From assembly GCF_014692525.1 (NCBI RefSeq), contig NZ_JACNYL010000001.1, positions 1,178,001 to 1,242,000 on the forward strand: a stretch of 64,000 bases of DNA, read 5' to 3'. Below are positions 28,513 through 36,976 of the stretch, one piece after another (position 1 is the stretch's first letter; every line of letters begins with the position of its first letter). The notes below the pieces were generated by a model. The model was not told where the DNA came from. It did no database searches and worked only from the letters and a program-made list of their open reading frames with translations. The DNA is from Sphingobacterium chuzhouense. GTDB taxonomy: Bacteria > Bacteroidota > Bacteroidia > Sphingobacteriales > Sphingobacteriaceae. Position numbers and translations under genes: made by a program.

Positions 28513-28947
28513 TTAATTTTTTCCAAAATAGATATCATCTGGAAGCTCATTCACATCATCAACACCACGGGGAAAATACTTCTGTAGCTGTTCCCCCACA
28601 TCATGTATCCCTTCAATTAGTCCTTGGACGATATCATTCCGGCGAAAGAAAGAGATCATCAGCTCTTTCGTTTCATCCCAAAAATTGGCTTCTATTTTTG
28701 TATCTAGGCCACGATCACCTATAATAGCAAATTCGTGATCATCGATGGCCATATAAATAAGAACACCATTACGGAGACCTGTTTTATGCATTTCCAGCTC
28801 CTCAAAATAGGAGACGGCCGCGTCCATCGCAGAAGTTGTCTTTAATTTCTTATCGATTACGAGTCGAATCTCTCCTGACGTCTTTGCTTCTGCCACACTA
28901 ATGGCCTGAACAATACGATCTTGTTCTTCTGTTGAAAATATGTCCAT
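28513..28947 (-). CDS. Small TPM-domain protein
   Basis: The 144-residue TPM domain has no signal peptide: IVQAISVAEAKTSGEIRLVI, YFEELEMHKTGLRNGVLIYM, FAIIGDRGLDTKIEANFWDE. It is the cytosolic companion of the exported TPM protein encoded next. LemA followed by two TPM proteins is a conserved Bacteroidota arrangement. The function is not known; a role in envelope maintenance is a guess from the operon. Confidence 0.85.
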   Translation of the reverse strand: MDIFSTEEQDRIVQAISVAEAKTSGEIRLVIDKKLKTTSAMDAAVSYFEELEMHKTGLRNGVLIYMAIDDHEFAIIGDRGLDTKIEANFWDETKELMISFFRRNDIVQGLIEGIHDVGEQLQKYFPRGVDDVNELPDDIYFGKN

Positions 28948-28991
28948 ATCAAGCCCTCCTGTTCATCTTACCGTTATTATATTATAATATC

Positions 28992-29570
28992 CTAAAACTC
29001 AACCGTAGGCGCTTTGTCAGATCCCTCTGCCGCTTTAAAGGTTCCTTTCGGTTTAAAACCAAAAATTCCAGCCATAATATTATTTGGAAAGCTCCTTACC
29101 GTCGTATTATAATCCTGGACGGCTTCATTGTATGAACGGCGTTCTACGGAAATACGATTTTCCGTACCTTCAAGTTGTACCTGCAATTCTTGAAAGTTCG
29201 AATTTGCTTTCAAATCAGGATAAGCTTCCACACTGACTAACAACCTTCCGATTGACTGTGACAACGCATCTTGGGTCTGCTGATAGTTCGCAATAGCCTC
29301 TTCCGATAAATTAGATGGATCAACTGTAACCGAAGTAGCTTTTGCACGTGCTTCCACAACCGCAGTCAATGTACCCTCTTCGTGTTCGGCCGCACCTTTT
29401 ACAGTTGCGACTAAATTAGGAATCAAGTCTGCACGGCGTTGATAGGCATTTTCTACCTGCGCCCATTTTCCTTTTACATTCTCATCTTTGGAGACCATGG
29501 TATTATACCCACAGGAGCTGAATGACAGCGCTGTAAACAAACCTACGATTGCAATAACTAATCTTTTCAT
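28992..29570 (-). CDS. LemA family lipoprotein
   Basis: The 192-residue protein from ATG 29570 has a lipobox (ALSFSSCGYN). The LemA core is KWAQVENAYQRRADLIPNLV ... NFQELQVQLEGTENRISVER, a long coiled helix bundle, ending FPNNIMAGIFGFKPKGTF. It heads the LemA-TPM-TPM operon. The biochemical role of LemA is not established. The start at 29588 is in frame but lies before the signal. Confidence 0.9.
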   Translation of the reverse strand: MKRLVIAIVGLFTALSFSSCGYNTMVSKDENVKGKWAQVENAYQRRADLIPNLVATVKGAAEHEEGTLTAVVEARAKATSVTVDPSNLSEEAIANYQQTQDALSQSIGRLLVSVEAYPDLKANSNFQELQVQLEGTENRISVERRSYNEAVQDYNTTVRSFPNNIMAGIFGFKPKGTFKAAEGSDKAPTVEF

Positions 29571-29612
29571 CTGTGAAGTTTTATTCAATTTTTTATAAAA
29601 ATAACATTTATT

Positions 29613-29751
29613 CTTCTTTTTTCCCGTAAAAAAGAAGCAAAAACCTCGTCGCTTCAGATATTTGAGAGGAATGAATAGTACTAAGAATGGGTTTATACAT
29701 ACCTCAAATATCTGGATGCGACCTTTAGTGTTAATTGGGGATTGTGCAAAA
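29613..29751. repeat. Intergenic two-hairpin repeat element, copy A
   Basis: Hairpin 1: CTTCTTTTTT (29613-29622), loop CCCGT, then AAAAAAGAAG (29628-29637). After CAAAAACCTCG comes hairpin 2: left arm 29649-29666 ending CAGATATTTGAG, 36-nt loop, right arm CTCAAATATCTG... GCGA (29703-29721), followed by a conserved tail with TGTGCAAA. A second copy lies at 62480-62620 with the same order, nearly equal loop length and compensatory stem changes. It sits between lemA and the FAD oxidoreductase, which are divergent. Confidence 0.75.
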
Positions 29752-29763
29752 TGCGTATCTTTG
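29735..29763 (+). promoter_or_regulatory. Promoter of the FAD oxidoreductase gene
   Basis: -33 TTG (29735-29737) and -7 TATCTTTG (29756-29763) are spaced by 18 bp, 33 bp before the ATG. The -33 element lies inside the tail of repeat copy A, so the repeat may supply part of the promoter. Confidence 0.6.
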
Positions 29764-29796
29764 TAGTATTTTGGGATAAAAACCCAACCAGTAGAT

Positions 29797-31332
29797 ATGC
29801 AGAAAGAAATTGAAATCGCAGTATTTCCCGATCAAATCCATGACACCGACAATCTTATTGCTCTCGGCGCGGAACAATTAAAGGTAGAACGCTCACGTAT
29901 ACAGGGGCATCACGTCCGTAAACGCTCTATTGACGCCAGAGGACGCAAAGTTGTGTATCGTCTTCGCGTCGTTTTCTATATCGACGAGCCTCGCTTCCCA
30001 GAAGTATTCACCTCTTCCATTAACAACGTGCATCATGCTGCACCTGTCATTATCATCGGAGCTGGGCCAGCAGGTCTGTTTGCTGCGTACCGATCTTTGG
30101 AGCGCGGATTTAAACCTATTGTATTGGAACGCGGAAAACCCGTAAAGGATAGAAGACGGGATTTAGCAAAGATAAACCGGGAGGGCGTAGTAAATCCCGA
30201 GTCCAATTACTGTTTCGGCGAAGGTGGGGCAGGCACATATTCGGATGGTAAATTGTATACGCGCTCCAACAAGCGCGGCGACGTCGATAAGGTGCTGCAG
30301 ATTTTTGTACAGCATGGAGCTCCCCATGATATTTTAATCGATGCCCGACCCCATATAGGTACGAACAAGCTCCCCCATATTATCGAAGATATGCGTAACA
30401 CCATCTTGGAATATGGAGGAGAAATAAGATTCGATTGTCGGGTAGATGATATTCTCGCCGATTTCGGAAAGATAAAAGGTGTACGAACATCGTCAGGAGA
30501 AACGATACACGCGCATCACGTCGTCGTAGCTACGGGACATTCCGCCCGTGACATCTTCCATCTTTTTCAGCGGAAGGGTTGGTTAATAGAAGCTAAACCT
30601 TTTGCATTAGGGGTTCGAATCGAACACCCTCAGGAAATCATCGATCAAGCGCAGTATCATTGTGCAATACGTCCAGAGAATCTCCCACCCGCTTACTATA
30701 GTCTGGTAGAACAGGTCAATAAACGCGGTGTTTTTTCATTTTGTATGTGTCCGGGTGGAATTATTGCCCCTTGCGCTACAGAAGATAGGGAGATCGTCGT
30801 CAACGGCTGGTCTCCGTCAAAACGGAATAATCCACACGCCAATTCAGGTACCGTTATCCAAATCAATTTAGAAGATGTGCCAAATTCGTTATCTGATCCA
30901 TTCGCATTGCTACGATTTCAACAAGAAGTAGAACAACAGGCATTTCTTTTAGGAGGCGGCAATCTCGTTGCTCCGGCACAACGCATGGTCGATTTTGTAC
31001 AACAAAAAGTATCGACAACCCTTCCCGAAAACTCCTATAAGCCGGGGACAAAAAGCGTCGATCTTAATGAAGTGTTACCCCCTTTTGTGCACCAAGCATT
31101 ACGTGGAGCGCTACCTCTTTTTGGTAAGAAGATGAAAGGATATTATACCAATGAGGCCATTTTGGTGGGTGTTGAGTCCCGCACATCGTCCCCCATTCGG
31201 ATTCCTCGTGATAAGGAGACTTTGCAACATCCGGAAGTTTCCGGACTTTATCCCTGCGGGGAGGGTGCAGGTTATGCCGGTGGAATCGTATCAGCAGCAA
31301 TCGACGGGATTAATTGTGTGGATGCTATCTAA
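29797..31332 (+). CDS. NAD(P)/FAD-dependent oxidoreductase (COG2509-like)
   Basis: The 511-residue protein has an N-terminal helper domain of about 80 residues. The FAD Rossmann motif VIIIGAGPAGLFAA follows, then VLERGKPVKDRRRD, FGEGGAGTYSDGKLYTRS, a second dinucleotide-like HHVVVATGHSARDIF and the C-terminal GLYPCGEGAGYAGGIVSAA. These are hallmarks of the uncharacterised flavin dehydrogenase family COG2509. It has no signal peptide, so it is cytosolic. It stands alone, divergent from lemA. Substrate and electron acceptor are unknown. Confidence 0.88.
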   Translation: MQKEIEIAVFPDQIHDTDNLIALGAEQLKVERSRIQGHHVRKRSIDARGRKVVYRLRVVFYIDEPRFPEVFTSSINNVHHAAPVIIIGAGPAGLFAAYRSLERGFKPIVLERGKPVKDRRRDLAKINREGVVNPESNYCFGEGGAGTYSDGKLYTRSNKRGDVDKVLQIFVQHGAPHDILIDARPHIGTNKLPHIIEDMRNTILEYGGEIRFDCRVDDILADFGKIKGVRTSSGETIHAHHVVVATGHSARDIFHLFQRKGWLIEAKPFALGVRIEHPQEIIDQAQYHCAIRPENLPPAYYSLVEQVNKRGVFSFCMCPGGIIAPCATEDREIVVNGWSPSKRNNPHANSGTVIQINLEDVPNSLSDPFALLRFQQEVEQQAFLLGGGNLVAPAQRMVDFVQQKVSTTLPENSYKPGTKSVDLNEVLPPFVHQALRGALPLFGKKMKGYYTNEAILVGVESRTSSPIRIPRDKETLQHPEVSGLYPCGEGAGYAGGIVSAAIDGINCVDAI

Positions 31333-31381
31333 AGTAAAAGAAACAGGGATAAATTATAAATAGCAAAAATCAAAAAAGCTA

Positions 31382-31412
31382 TTGACAGATATATACCGAA
31401 TCGCTATCTTTG
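31382..31412 (+). promoter_or_regulatory. Promoter of tRNA-Gly
   Basis: -33 TTG (31382-31384, in TTGACA) and -7 TATCTTTG (31405-31412) with 20-bp spacing, 11 bp before the tRNA. It is the best consensus promoter in the window. Confidence 0.75.
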
Positions 31413-31423
31413 TACCACAATCA

Positions 31424-31496
31424 GCGAAAGTAGCTCAGTTGGTAGAGCACAACCTTGCCAAGGTTGGGGTCGCGAGTTCGAATCTCGTCTTTCGCT
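31424..31496 (+). tRNA. tRNA-Gly (anticodon GCC)
   Basis: The 73-nt cloverleaf has acceptor stem GCGAAAG/CTTTCGC, D-arm GCTC-AGTTGGTA-GAGC, anticodon stem CAACC/GGTTG with loop TTGCCAA (anticodon GCC, Gly) and T-arm GCGAG-TTCGAAT-CTCGT. The CCA end is not encoded. Confidence 0.97.
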
Positions 31497-31500
31497 CAAA

Positions 31501-31537
31501 ACAAAAGCCTCTGAAAAGTTCAGGGGCTTTTGTTTTT
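31501..31537 (+). terminator. Rho-independent terminator after tRNA-Gly
   Basis: Stem ACAAAAGCCTCTGAA / TTCAGGGGCTTTTGT (15 bp with one T-G pair), loop AAG, followed by a T-run. Confidence 0.88.
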
Positions 31538-31663
31538 CAAAGATTTGAGCCAAACAAATAAAAATTTTCAGAAGAGGGGTAACAAAAGAGACTTGAGGTG
31601 GATATTAAAGTAATCCATGTGAAATAGGATTGCTTATTATTTATTCATCTAAAATTAAAAGTC

Positions 31664-32491
31664 ATGAAAAAACTGAACTATCTATTATTATGTTTGTTGG
31701 CGACAACCGTATTACTATCTGTTATCAGCGCCTGTTCAAAGGAAGAAGGCTCAAAAGAAGAGCAAACTCCTATAGCCAATTTGACTCCTTTCCTGTTGCC
31801 GGAAAATTCTGATGTGGAAATGGTCGGCAATACGATCAACTTTTCTATCCCATCAAGCCATACAGGTTACGGCGTCGATCTAAAGGGAAACTATATCAGC
31901 TTTAACAAAGGGAGCATCACCTGTACGTGTAAGAGCGGGGAGGATGGCGGATGTAGCCCGATAACCAGTTCAGCAGGAAATGGCTGCTTAATGACAACCT
32001 GCACGAACTGTGAACTCACACGCTCTTCGAGAACATCCGGATTTGACGTGGAACTCGAAGAAATGGTGGTCTTCGACATGAGCATACCTACGAAAAAAGT
32101 AAAAAGCGTCGAGGACTTAAAGGGCAAGATTATGCTGCCCCATCAGTTCGTAGAACTTGACATTATCCAAGAAGAAATTAAAAAAATCGAAAAAGAGGCA
32201 GCACGCTATCCTAGCGAACGTACCAAAATCGCCCCCGTTATACTATATGGATATATTGTCATGCTGGAAGTACCGGAAGCTTATGGTATATCTACTATAT
32301 CCACCGTCTTCTACGTTTGTAATTGTACGGGAGGCAGTCGAGGTTTCTGTCATAAGGTAAATCACGGCACGTATATCTATTGTGATTCGAGATGCAAGTC
32401 TTGTACCATGACTGCTACACTTAAAGATGAAGACTTCGACAGTAAAGAATATGTAATGGAAGTATCCAACCATCGCATTTCGATTCTGTAA
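31664..32491 (+). CDS. Lipoprotein with two repeated six-cysteine modules (unknown function)
   Basis: The 275-residue protein has a lipobox (SVISAC, Cys24). It contains two Cys clusters with almost the same spacing. The first is C87-x-C89-x7-C97-x10-C108-x4-C113-x2-C116; the second is C219-x-C221-x7-C229-x10-C240-x3-C244-x2-C247. Both are Gly/Ser-rich, and each begins after a hydrophobic strand. The segment between is acidic and partly helical (IIQEEIKKIEKEAARYP). Twelve Cys in an exported protein suggest disulfides or metal binding. I do not recognise the family. It is monocistronic, between the tRNA terminator and its own terminator. Confidence 0.85.
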   Translation: MKKLNYLLLCLLATTVLLSVISACSKEEGSKEEQTPIANLTPFLLPENSDVEMVGNTINFSIPSSHTGYGVDLKGNYISFNKGSITCTCKSGEDGGCSPITSSAGNGCLMTTCTNCELTRSSRTSGFDVELEEMVVFDMSIPTKKVKSVEDLKGKIMLPHQFVELDIIQEEIKKIEKEAARYPSERTKIAPVILYGYIVMLEVPEAYGISTISTVFYVCNCTGGSRGFCHKVNHGTYIYCDSRCKSCTMTATLKDEDFDSKEYVMEVSNHRISIL

Positions 32492-32507
32492 GGAAAATAA
32501 AATAAAC

Positions 32508-32539
32508 AAAGGCGTCAGAATTCGAATCTGACGCCTTTT
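32508..32539. terminator. Bidirectional terminator between the Cys-rich lipoprotein gene and sufD
   Basis: Stem AAAGGCGTCAGA / TCTGACGCCTTT (12 bp) with a short TTCGAA-containing loop, placed between convergent genes and flanked by A/T on both sides. Confidence 0.87.
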
Positions 32540-32563
32540 ATGATATAATAAATATATGAAAAA

Positions 32564-33871
32564 CTACTTATTTTTTTCCAGTCCCCTTTCTACCAGATGT
32601 TCGATATATTGACGAACATTTTCATTAGAGAAACGGGAGGTTACATCAAAAGCAAATGCATGCACCAACAATACTCGTGCAGCTTCCTCGCCGATACCAC
32701 GGGCGCGTAAATAAAACAGTGCATCATCGTCAAACTGTCCCATGGTACAACCATGAGAACATTTCACGTCATCTGCAAAAATCTCCAATTGTGGCTTTGT
32801 ATATACGGTAGATTTGTCCCCGATAAGCATATTATTATTTTGTTGGAAGGCATTCGTTTTTTGCGCATCCTCCCGAACAAAGATCTTACCGTTGAACACC
32901 GCTGTGGATTCGTCTTGAGGAATATTCTTATACCATTCGTAGGACTCACAATGTGGTTTCATATGATCCACAATGGTATGGTTATCAACAAACTGTTGGC
33001 CTGCCGTCAGGTTAATGCCGTACAGATGTGATTCTACCTGTTCTGCATCCAAGCGCACATTGATGTTATGCCGTACAAAAGACGCTCCCGGCAAATTACA
33101 GTTATAGTTATTATACAGACTGTGTTGTTCTTGATAAACTTCCGTATGCATAATGTAATGGCTCGATGCATCGGCTACCTGTAGATAGTAATGTTGTACT
33201 TTTGCATTCTCCTCCACCACAATTTCCGTCACCTTATTATGCACATTCTTTGCTGCGCCGTCTAACGTTATAAAAGATTCGATAATCTCTACCTCTGCAT
33301 GGGATTCTACCACAATCAGGTTACGTGTTTGGGCAAAAAATGCATCTTCTCCTGTCGCTACATGCACGATATGGATCGGCTTGGAAATTACTTTGCTTTT
33401 AGCAACCGATAAATACACGCCCGCTGTGTTTAGCGCCGTATTTAATTGCACCATCACATTATCCGATTTATCTGCATGCTGTGCGTAATGTTTTTCAAAG
33501 TTAGCTTCCCTATAGGCTTCATTGATGGGTTTTACCACCAAACCTATTTCATCTTCGAGGGAAGAGAATGCCAAAACATACTCGCCGTTAACCAACACAA
33601 TCCGATGGGCATCCAAGCCTGGGATATCCGATTTGCTCGTATCCACACTGTCCACATCTACCGATGCATTCAATGCATAGGTTGCATTGATTAAAGGGTG
33701 TATATTGGTATATTTCCACTCTTCGTTCTTGACGGTCGGAAAACCTTCAAGTTGAAAACGTTCAAAAGCTTGTTGACGCAATGTCGTCAAATAGGACGGT
33801 TCTTGCGTATCTAACTCTTGAAAGGTCGAAACCAACTGTTGATATAATGAATCTGCAACTATTGTACTCAT
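32564..33871 (-). CDS. sufD: Fe-S cluster assembly protein SufD
   Basis: From ATG 33871 (MSTIVADSLYQQL) the protein has about 435 residues. The SufBD right-handed beta-helix core includes VVESHAEVEIIESF, NHTIVDHMKPHCESYEWYKN, and the characteristic SHGCTMGQFDDDALFYLRARGI near the C-terminus. SufD pairs with SufB and SufC as the SufBCD scaffold for Fe-S cluster assembly. It is third in the sufBCD operon. A start at 33907 is in frame. No sufS or sufE follows; the operon ends at the terminator at 32508. Confidence 0.93.
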   Translation of the reverse strand: MSTIVADSLYQQLVSTFQELDTQEPSYLTTLRQQAFERFQLEGFPTVKNEEWKYTNIHPLINATYALNASVDVDSVDTSKSDIPGLDAHRIVLVNGEYVLAFSSLEDEIGLVVKPINEAYREANFEKHYAQHADKSDNVMVQLNTALNTAGVYLSVAKSKVISKPIHIVHVATGEDAFFAQTRNLIVVESHAEVEIIESFITLDGAAKNVHNKVTEIVVEENAKVQHYYLQVADASSHYIMHTEVYQEQHSLYNNYNCNLPGASFVRHNINVRLDAEQVESHLYGINLTAGQQFVDNHTIVDHMKPHCESYEWYKNIPQDESTAVFNGKIFVREDAQKTNAFQQNNNMLIGDKSTVYTKPQLEIFADDVKCSHGCTMGQFDDDALFYLRARGIGEEAARVLLVHAFAFDVTSRFSNENVRQYIEHLVERGLEKNK

Positions 33872-33919
33872 GTTCTTTTTTATCAATCCGCTGTTTAAAT
33901 TATCCATGGATAAATTTTA

Positions 33920-34678
33920 TTAAGCGGTTTGCGTGTCGTATTCTTTTAGCCAATCGTAACCTTTTTCTTCCAATTCCAAGGCCAATTCTTTCGGCCCTGT
34001 TTTCACAATTCGTCCGTTATATAGTACGTGAACAAAGTCGGGCACGATATAATCTAACAAACGCTGGTAGTGTGTAATGACCACGAACGCGTTATTTTCG
34101 GAACGTAGGTGGTTTACACCGTTTGCTACAACGCGTAATGCATCGATATCAAGTCCTGAATCTGTCTCATCAAGGATGGCCAACTTCGGATTTAACATCG
34201 CCAACTGGAATATCTCGTTACGCTTCTTCTCCCCTCCCGAAAAGCCTTCGTTCAACGAACGATTGGCGAGGTTTGCTGAAAAATCCACCAGCTTTTGCTT
34301 TTCTTTTACCAATTGCAAAAACTCTTTTGCTTCCATTGGCGGCAAACCTTTATACTCCCGAATATCGTTTACAGCGGTCTTCAAGAAATTGATATTGGAC
34401 ACGCCGGGGATTTCCACTGGATATTGGAAAGCTAGAAAAAGACCTTCCCGAGCACGATCTTCCGGAGCTAAATCCAATAAGTCAACGCCCTCTAACAATG
34501 CGGAGCCTTCGGTGACCTCGTATGCGTCGCGACCAGCCAATACATTTCCCAATGTGCTTTTTCCGGCACCATTGGGTCCCATAATGGCATGAATCTCTCC
34601 TGCTTTGACTTCTAAATCTAGTCCTTTTAATATTTGTTTGCCTTCAACAGACGCGTGTAAATTCTTAACTGATAACAT
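33920..34678 (-). CDS. sufC: Fe-S cluster assembly ATPase SufC
   Basis: The 252-residue ABC ATPase has Walker A GPNGAGKSTLGNVLAG, signature LNEGFSGGEKKRNEI, Walker B KLAILDETDSGLD and the switch His in VVITHYQRLL. These are the SufC-specific variants. It drives conformational change of SufB-SufD. It lies between sufB (28-bp gap) and sufD (48-bp gap). Confidence 0.96.
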   Translation of the reverse strand: MLSVKNLHASVEGKQILKGLDLEVKAGEIHAIMGPNGAGKSTLGNVLAGRDAYEVTEGSALLEGVDLLDLAPEDRAREGLFLAFQYPVEIPGVSNINFLKTAVNDIREYKGLPPMEAKEFLQLVKEKQKLVDFSANLANRSLNEGFSGGEKKRNEIFQLAMLNPKLAILDETDSGLDIDALRVVANGVNHLRSENNAFVVITHYQRLLDYIVPDFVHVLYNGRIVKTGPKELALELEEKGYDWLKEYDTQTA

Positions 34679-34706
34679 TTTTCTTAATTTGGAAATTTTA
34701 AAATTA

Positions 34707-36158
34707 CTACCCGACCGATCCTTCCAAAGAAATCGCCAATAGTTTTTGTGCTTCTACAGCAAACTCCATTGGCAACTGGTTTAGTACCTCTTTGGCGTAG
34801 CCATTGACGATCAATCCAACGGCTTTCTCCGGATCAATTCCTCTTTGGTTCAAGTAGAACACCTGATCTTCGCCGATCTTTGATGTCGTCGCCTCGTGCT
34901 CCAACATCGCCGTACGGTTTCTATTCTCTATATAAGGGAATGTATGTGCTCCGCAGCGATCCCCAATCAATAGAGAGTCACATTGTGTAAAGTTTCTCGC
35001 TTTATCGGCATTCGGTCCAATTTTCACCAACCCTCTATAACTGTTGTGGCTCAGACCTGCAGAAATACCTTTCGACACAATTTTAGAACGGGTATTTTTG
35101 CCGAGATGTACCATTTTCGTTCCCGTGTCAGCAATCTGTTTATTACGGGTCATTGCCACGGAATAAAATTCCCCTACAGAATTATCGCCTTTCAGGATAA
35201 CGCCAGGGTATTTCCATGTAATGGCAGAGCCTGTTTCCACTTGCGTCCACGAAATCTTAGCATTGTCACCTTTACAAATACCGCGTTTCGTTACGAAATT
35301 ATATATACCACCCTTGCCATCCTTATCTCCTGGATACCAATTTTGCACCGTCGAATATTTAATTTCCGCATCCCGCTCGGCAATGAGCTCGACCACCGCG
35401 GCGTGAAGTTGGTTTTCATCACGCATGGGCGCTGTACAGCCTTCCAGATAGGACACATACGAACCTTCTTCCGCAACAATCAAGGTACGTTCAAACTGTC
35501 CGGTGTTCTGTGCATTTATACGGAAATAAGTAGAAAGCTCCATCGGACATCTGACGCCTTTCGGAACGTATACAAAAGAGCCATCCGAAAACACCGCTGA
35601 ATTCAACGCCGCATAAATGTTATCTGTTTGCGGAACTACGGTGCCCAGATACTTTTTTACCAAATCCGGATATTCTTGCACAGCTTCGCCAAAAGAACAA
35701 AAAATAACTCCCTGTTCTTTCAACTTCTCCCGAAATGTGGTCTTTACGGAAACAGAGTCAAACACCGCATCAACGGCCACCACCCCAGCTAAAACTTTCT
35801 GTTCATCTAACGGAATTCCTAACTTTTCGAATGTCGAAAGTAACTCCGGATCCACCTCATCAAGGCTTTCCAACTGCTTCTTAGGTTTAGGTGCCGCGTA
35901 ATACGAAATATCTTGAAAATCCACCTCTGGGCTTTCAAAATTTTGCCACGTAGGCATCTTCATTGTCAGAAAATGGCGCAATGCCTTTAACCGCCATTCT
36001 AACAACCACTCGGGTTCGTTTTTCTTTGCAGAAATGAAACGAACAGTATCTTCACTTAGCCCCTTAGCGGCTATTTCCATTTCAATATCTGTGGTGAACC
36101 CGTATTTATATTCTTCGAGCTCCAGCTCTTTTAGTAATTCATCGTCTTTGGTACTCAT
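34707..36158 (-). CDS. sufB: Fe-S cluster assembly protein SufB
   Basis: The 483-residue SufB has the conserved [68 protein letters not shown] and the C-terminal [22 protein letters not shown]. It is the scaffold on which the cluster is formed. First gene of sufBCD; a -7 box (TATCTTTG on minus, 36207-36214) lies about 50 bp upstream. Confidence 0.97.
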   Translation of the reverse strand: MSTKDDELLKELELEEYKYGFTTDIEMEIAAKGLSEDTVRFISAKKNEPEWLLEWRLKALRHFLTMKMPTWQNFESPEVDFQDISYYAAPKPKKQLESLDEVDPELLSTFEKLGIPLDEQKVLAGVVAVDAVFDSVSVKTTFREKLKEQGVIFCSFGEAVQEYPDLVKKYLGTVVPQTDNIYAALNSAVFSDGSFVYVPKGVRCPMELSTYFRINAQNTGQFERTLIVAEEGSYVSYLEGCTAPMRDENQLHAAVVELIAERDAEIKYSTVQNWYPGDKDGKGGIYNFVTKRGICKGDNAKISWTQVETGSAITWKYPGVILKGDNSVGEFYSVAMTRNKQIADTGTKMVHLGKNTRSKIVSKGISAGLSHNSYRGLVKIGPNADKARNFTQCDSLLIGDRCGAHTFPYIENRNRTAMLEHEATTSKIGEDQVFYLNQRGIDPEKAVGLIVNGYAKEVLNQLPMEFAVEAQKLLAISLEGSVG

Positions 36159-36488
36159 TTCTCTACCCCTTTTTTAATTCGGCGATTCCTACCTTATTTT
36201 GGACTACAAAGATACGATTAAAAGACGACATACCCTAAGTTAACACCTATTCTAACCCACATTTTAGTAAAAAAAATGACAAACGTCATTTCTGCGCTTT
36301 TAAATGCACCCTACTCCTTCATTTTTGACATTGCTATGATTCAGAATAACATTTAACAATACCATAATGATTATTAAATAAATTTTATCTATAACAAACA
36401 TGCGATCATGAAGTTTTTTGTTCGCCAAACATTATTCCGTATATTTACATTCTATAAAATATAATATTCACATTAGCTGATTATAGAA
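36159..36488. promoter_or_regulatory. Divergent sufB / lrp intergenic region with two promoters
   Basis: The 330-bp region has the sufB -7 box TATCTTTG on the minus strand at 36207-36214. On the plus strand TTG (36418-36420), 19 bp, then TATATTTA (36440-36447) gives a good promoter for the Lrp-type gene. I see no repeat, RNA gene or additional ORF in the middle. Confidence 0.55.
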
Positions 36489-36959
36489 ATGCCATATCAA
36501 CCAGATAAGACAGATTTGAAAATTCTGAAGCTCTTACAAGAAAACGGGAGAATAACAAACCTGCAGTTAGCTTCAAATATCGGGCTTTCGCCGGCTCCTA
36601 CGTTGGAGCGGGTACGTAAATTAGAAAACTCGGGATTTATTAAGAGTTATCACGCATTCGTAGATGAGGAAAAGTTAGGGTTGGGTATCAAATCATTCAT
36701 CCAGATATCGTTGGATTTTCATACCCACAACGCCATCCCAGAGTTTGTGGAAGCTGTCAAGACCATCCCCGAGGTAACAGAATGCCACCATGTTACGGGC
36801 AATTGTGACTTTATGCTAAAAGTCTATGTAAAGGATATTAAAGCGTATGAAGCGGTGATTATGGAAAAAATATCAAAAATCCCATTTGTTAAAACCTTTC
36901 AGACTATGATGATCATGTCGACCAGCAAAAAAGAACCTATAATCCCTTTAGAATACTAA
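36489..36959 (+). CDS. Lrp/AsnC-family transcriptional regulator
   Basis: The 156-residue protein has an N-terminal HTH (TDLKILKLLQENGRITNLQLASNIGLSPAPTLERVRKLE, in two parts) and a C-terminal RAM effector domain (IPEVTECHHVTGNCDFMLKVYVKDIKAYEAVI). Such regulators respond to amino acids. It is 17 bp upstream of the next gene and likely cotranscribed, so it may be functionally tied to it. Targets unknown. Confidence 0.93.
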   Translation: MPYQPDKTDLKILKLLQENGRITNLQLASNIGLSPAPTLERVRKLENSGFIKSYHAFVDEEKLGLGIKSFIQISLDFHTHNAIPEFVEAVKTIPEVTECHHVTGNCDFMLKVYVKDIKAYEAVIMEKISKIPFVKTFQTMMIMSTSKKEPIIPLEY

Positions 36960-36976
36960 ATAAAAAAAGGAGTTTC

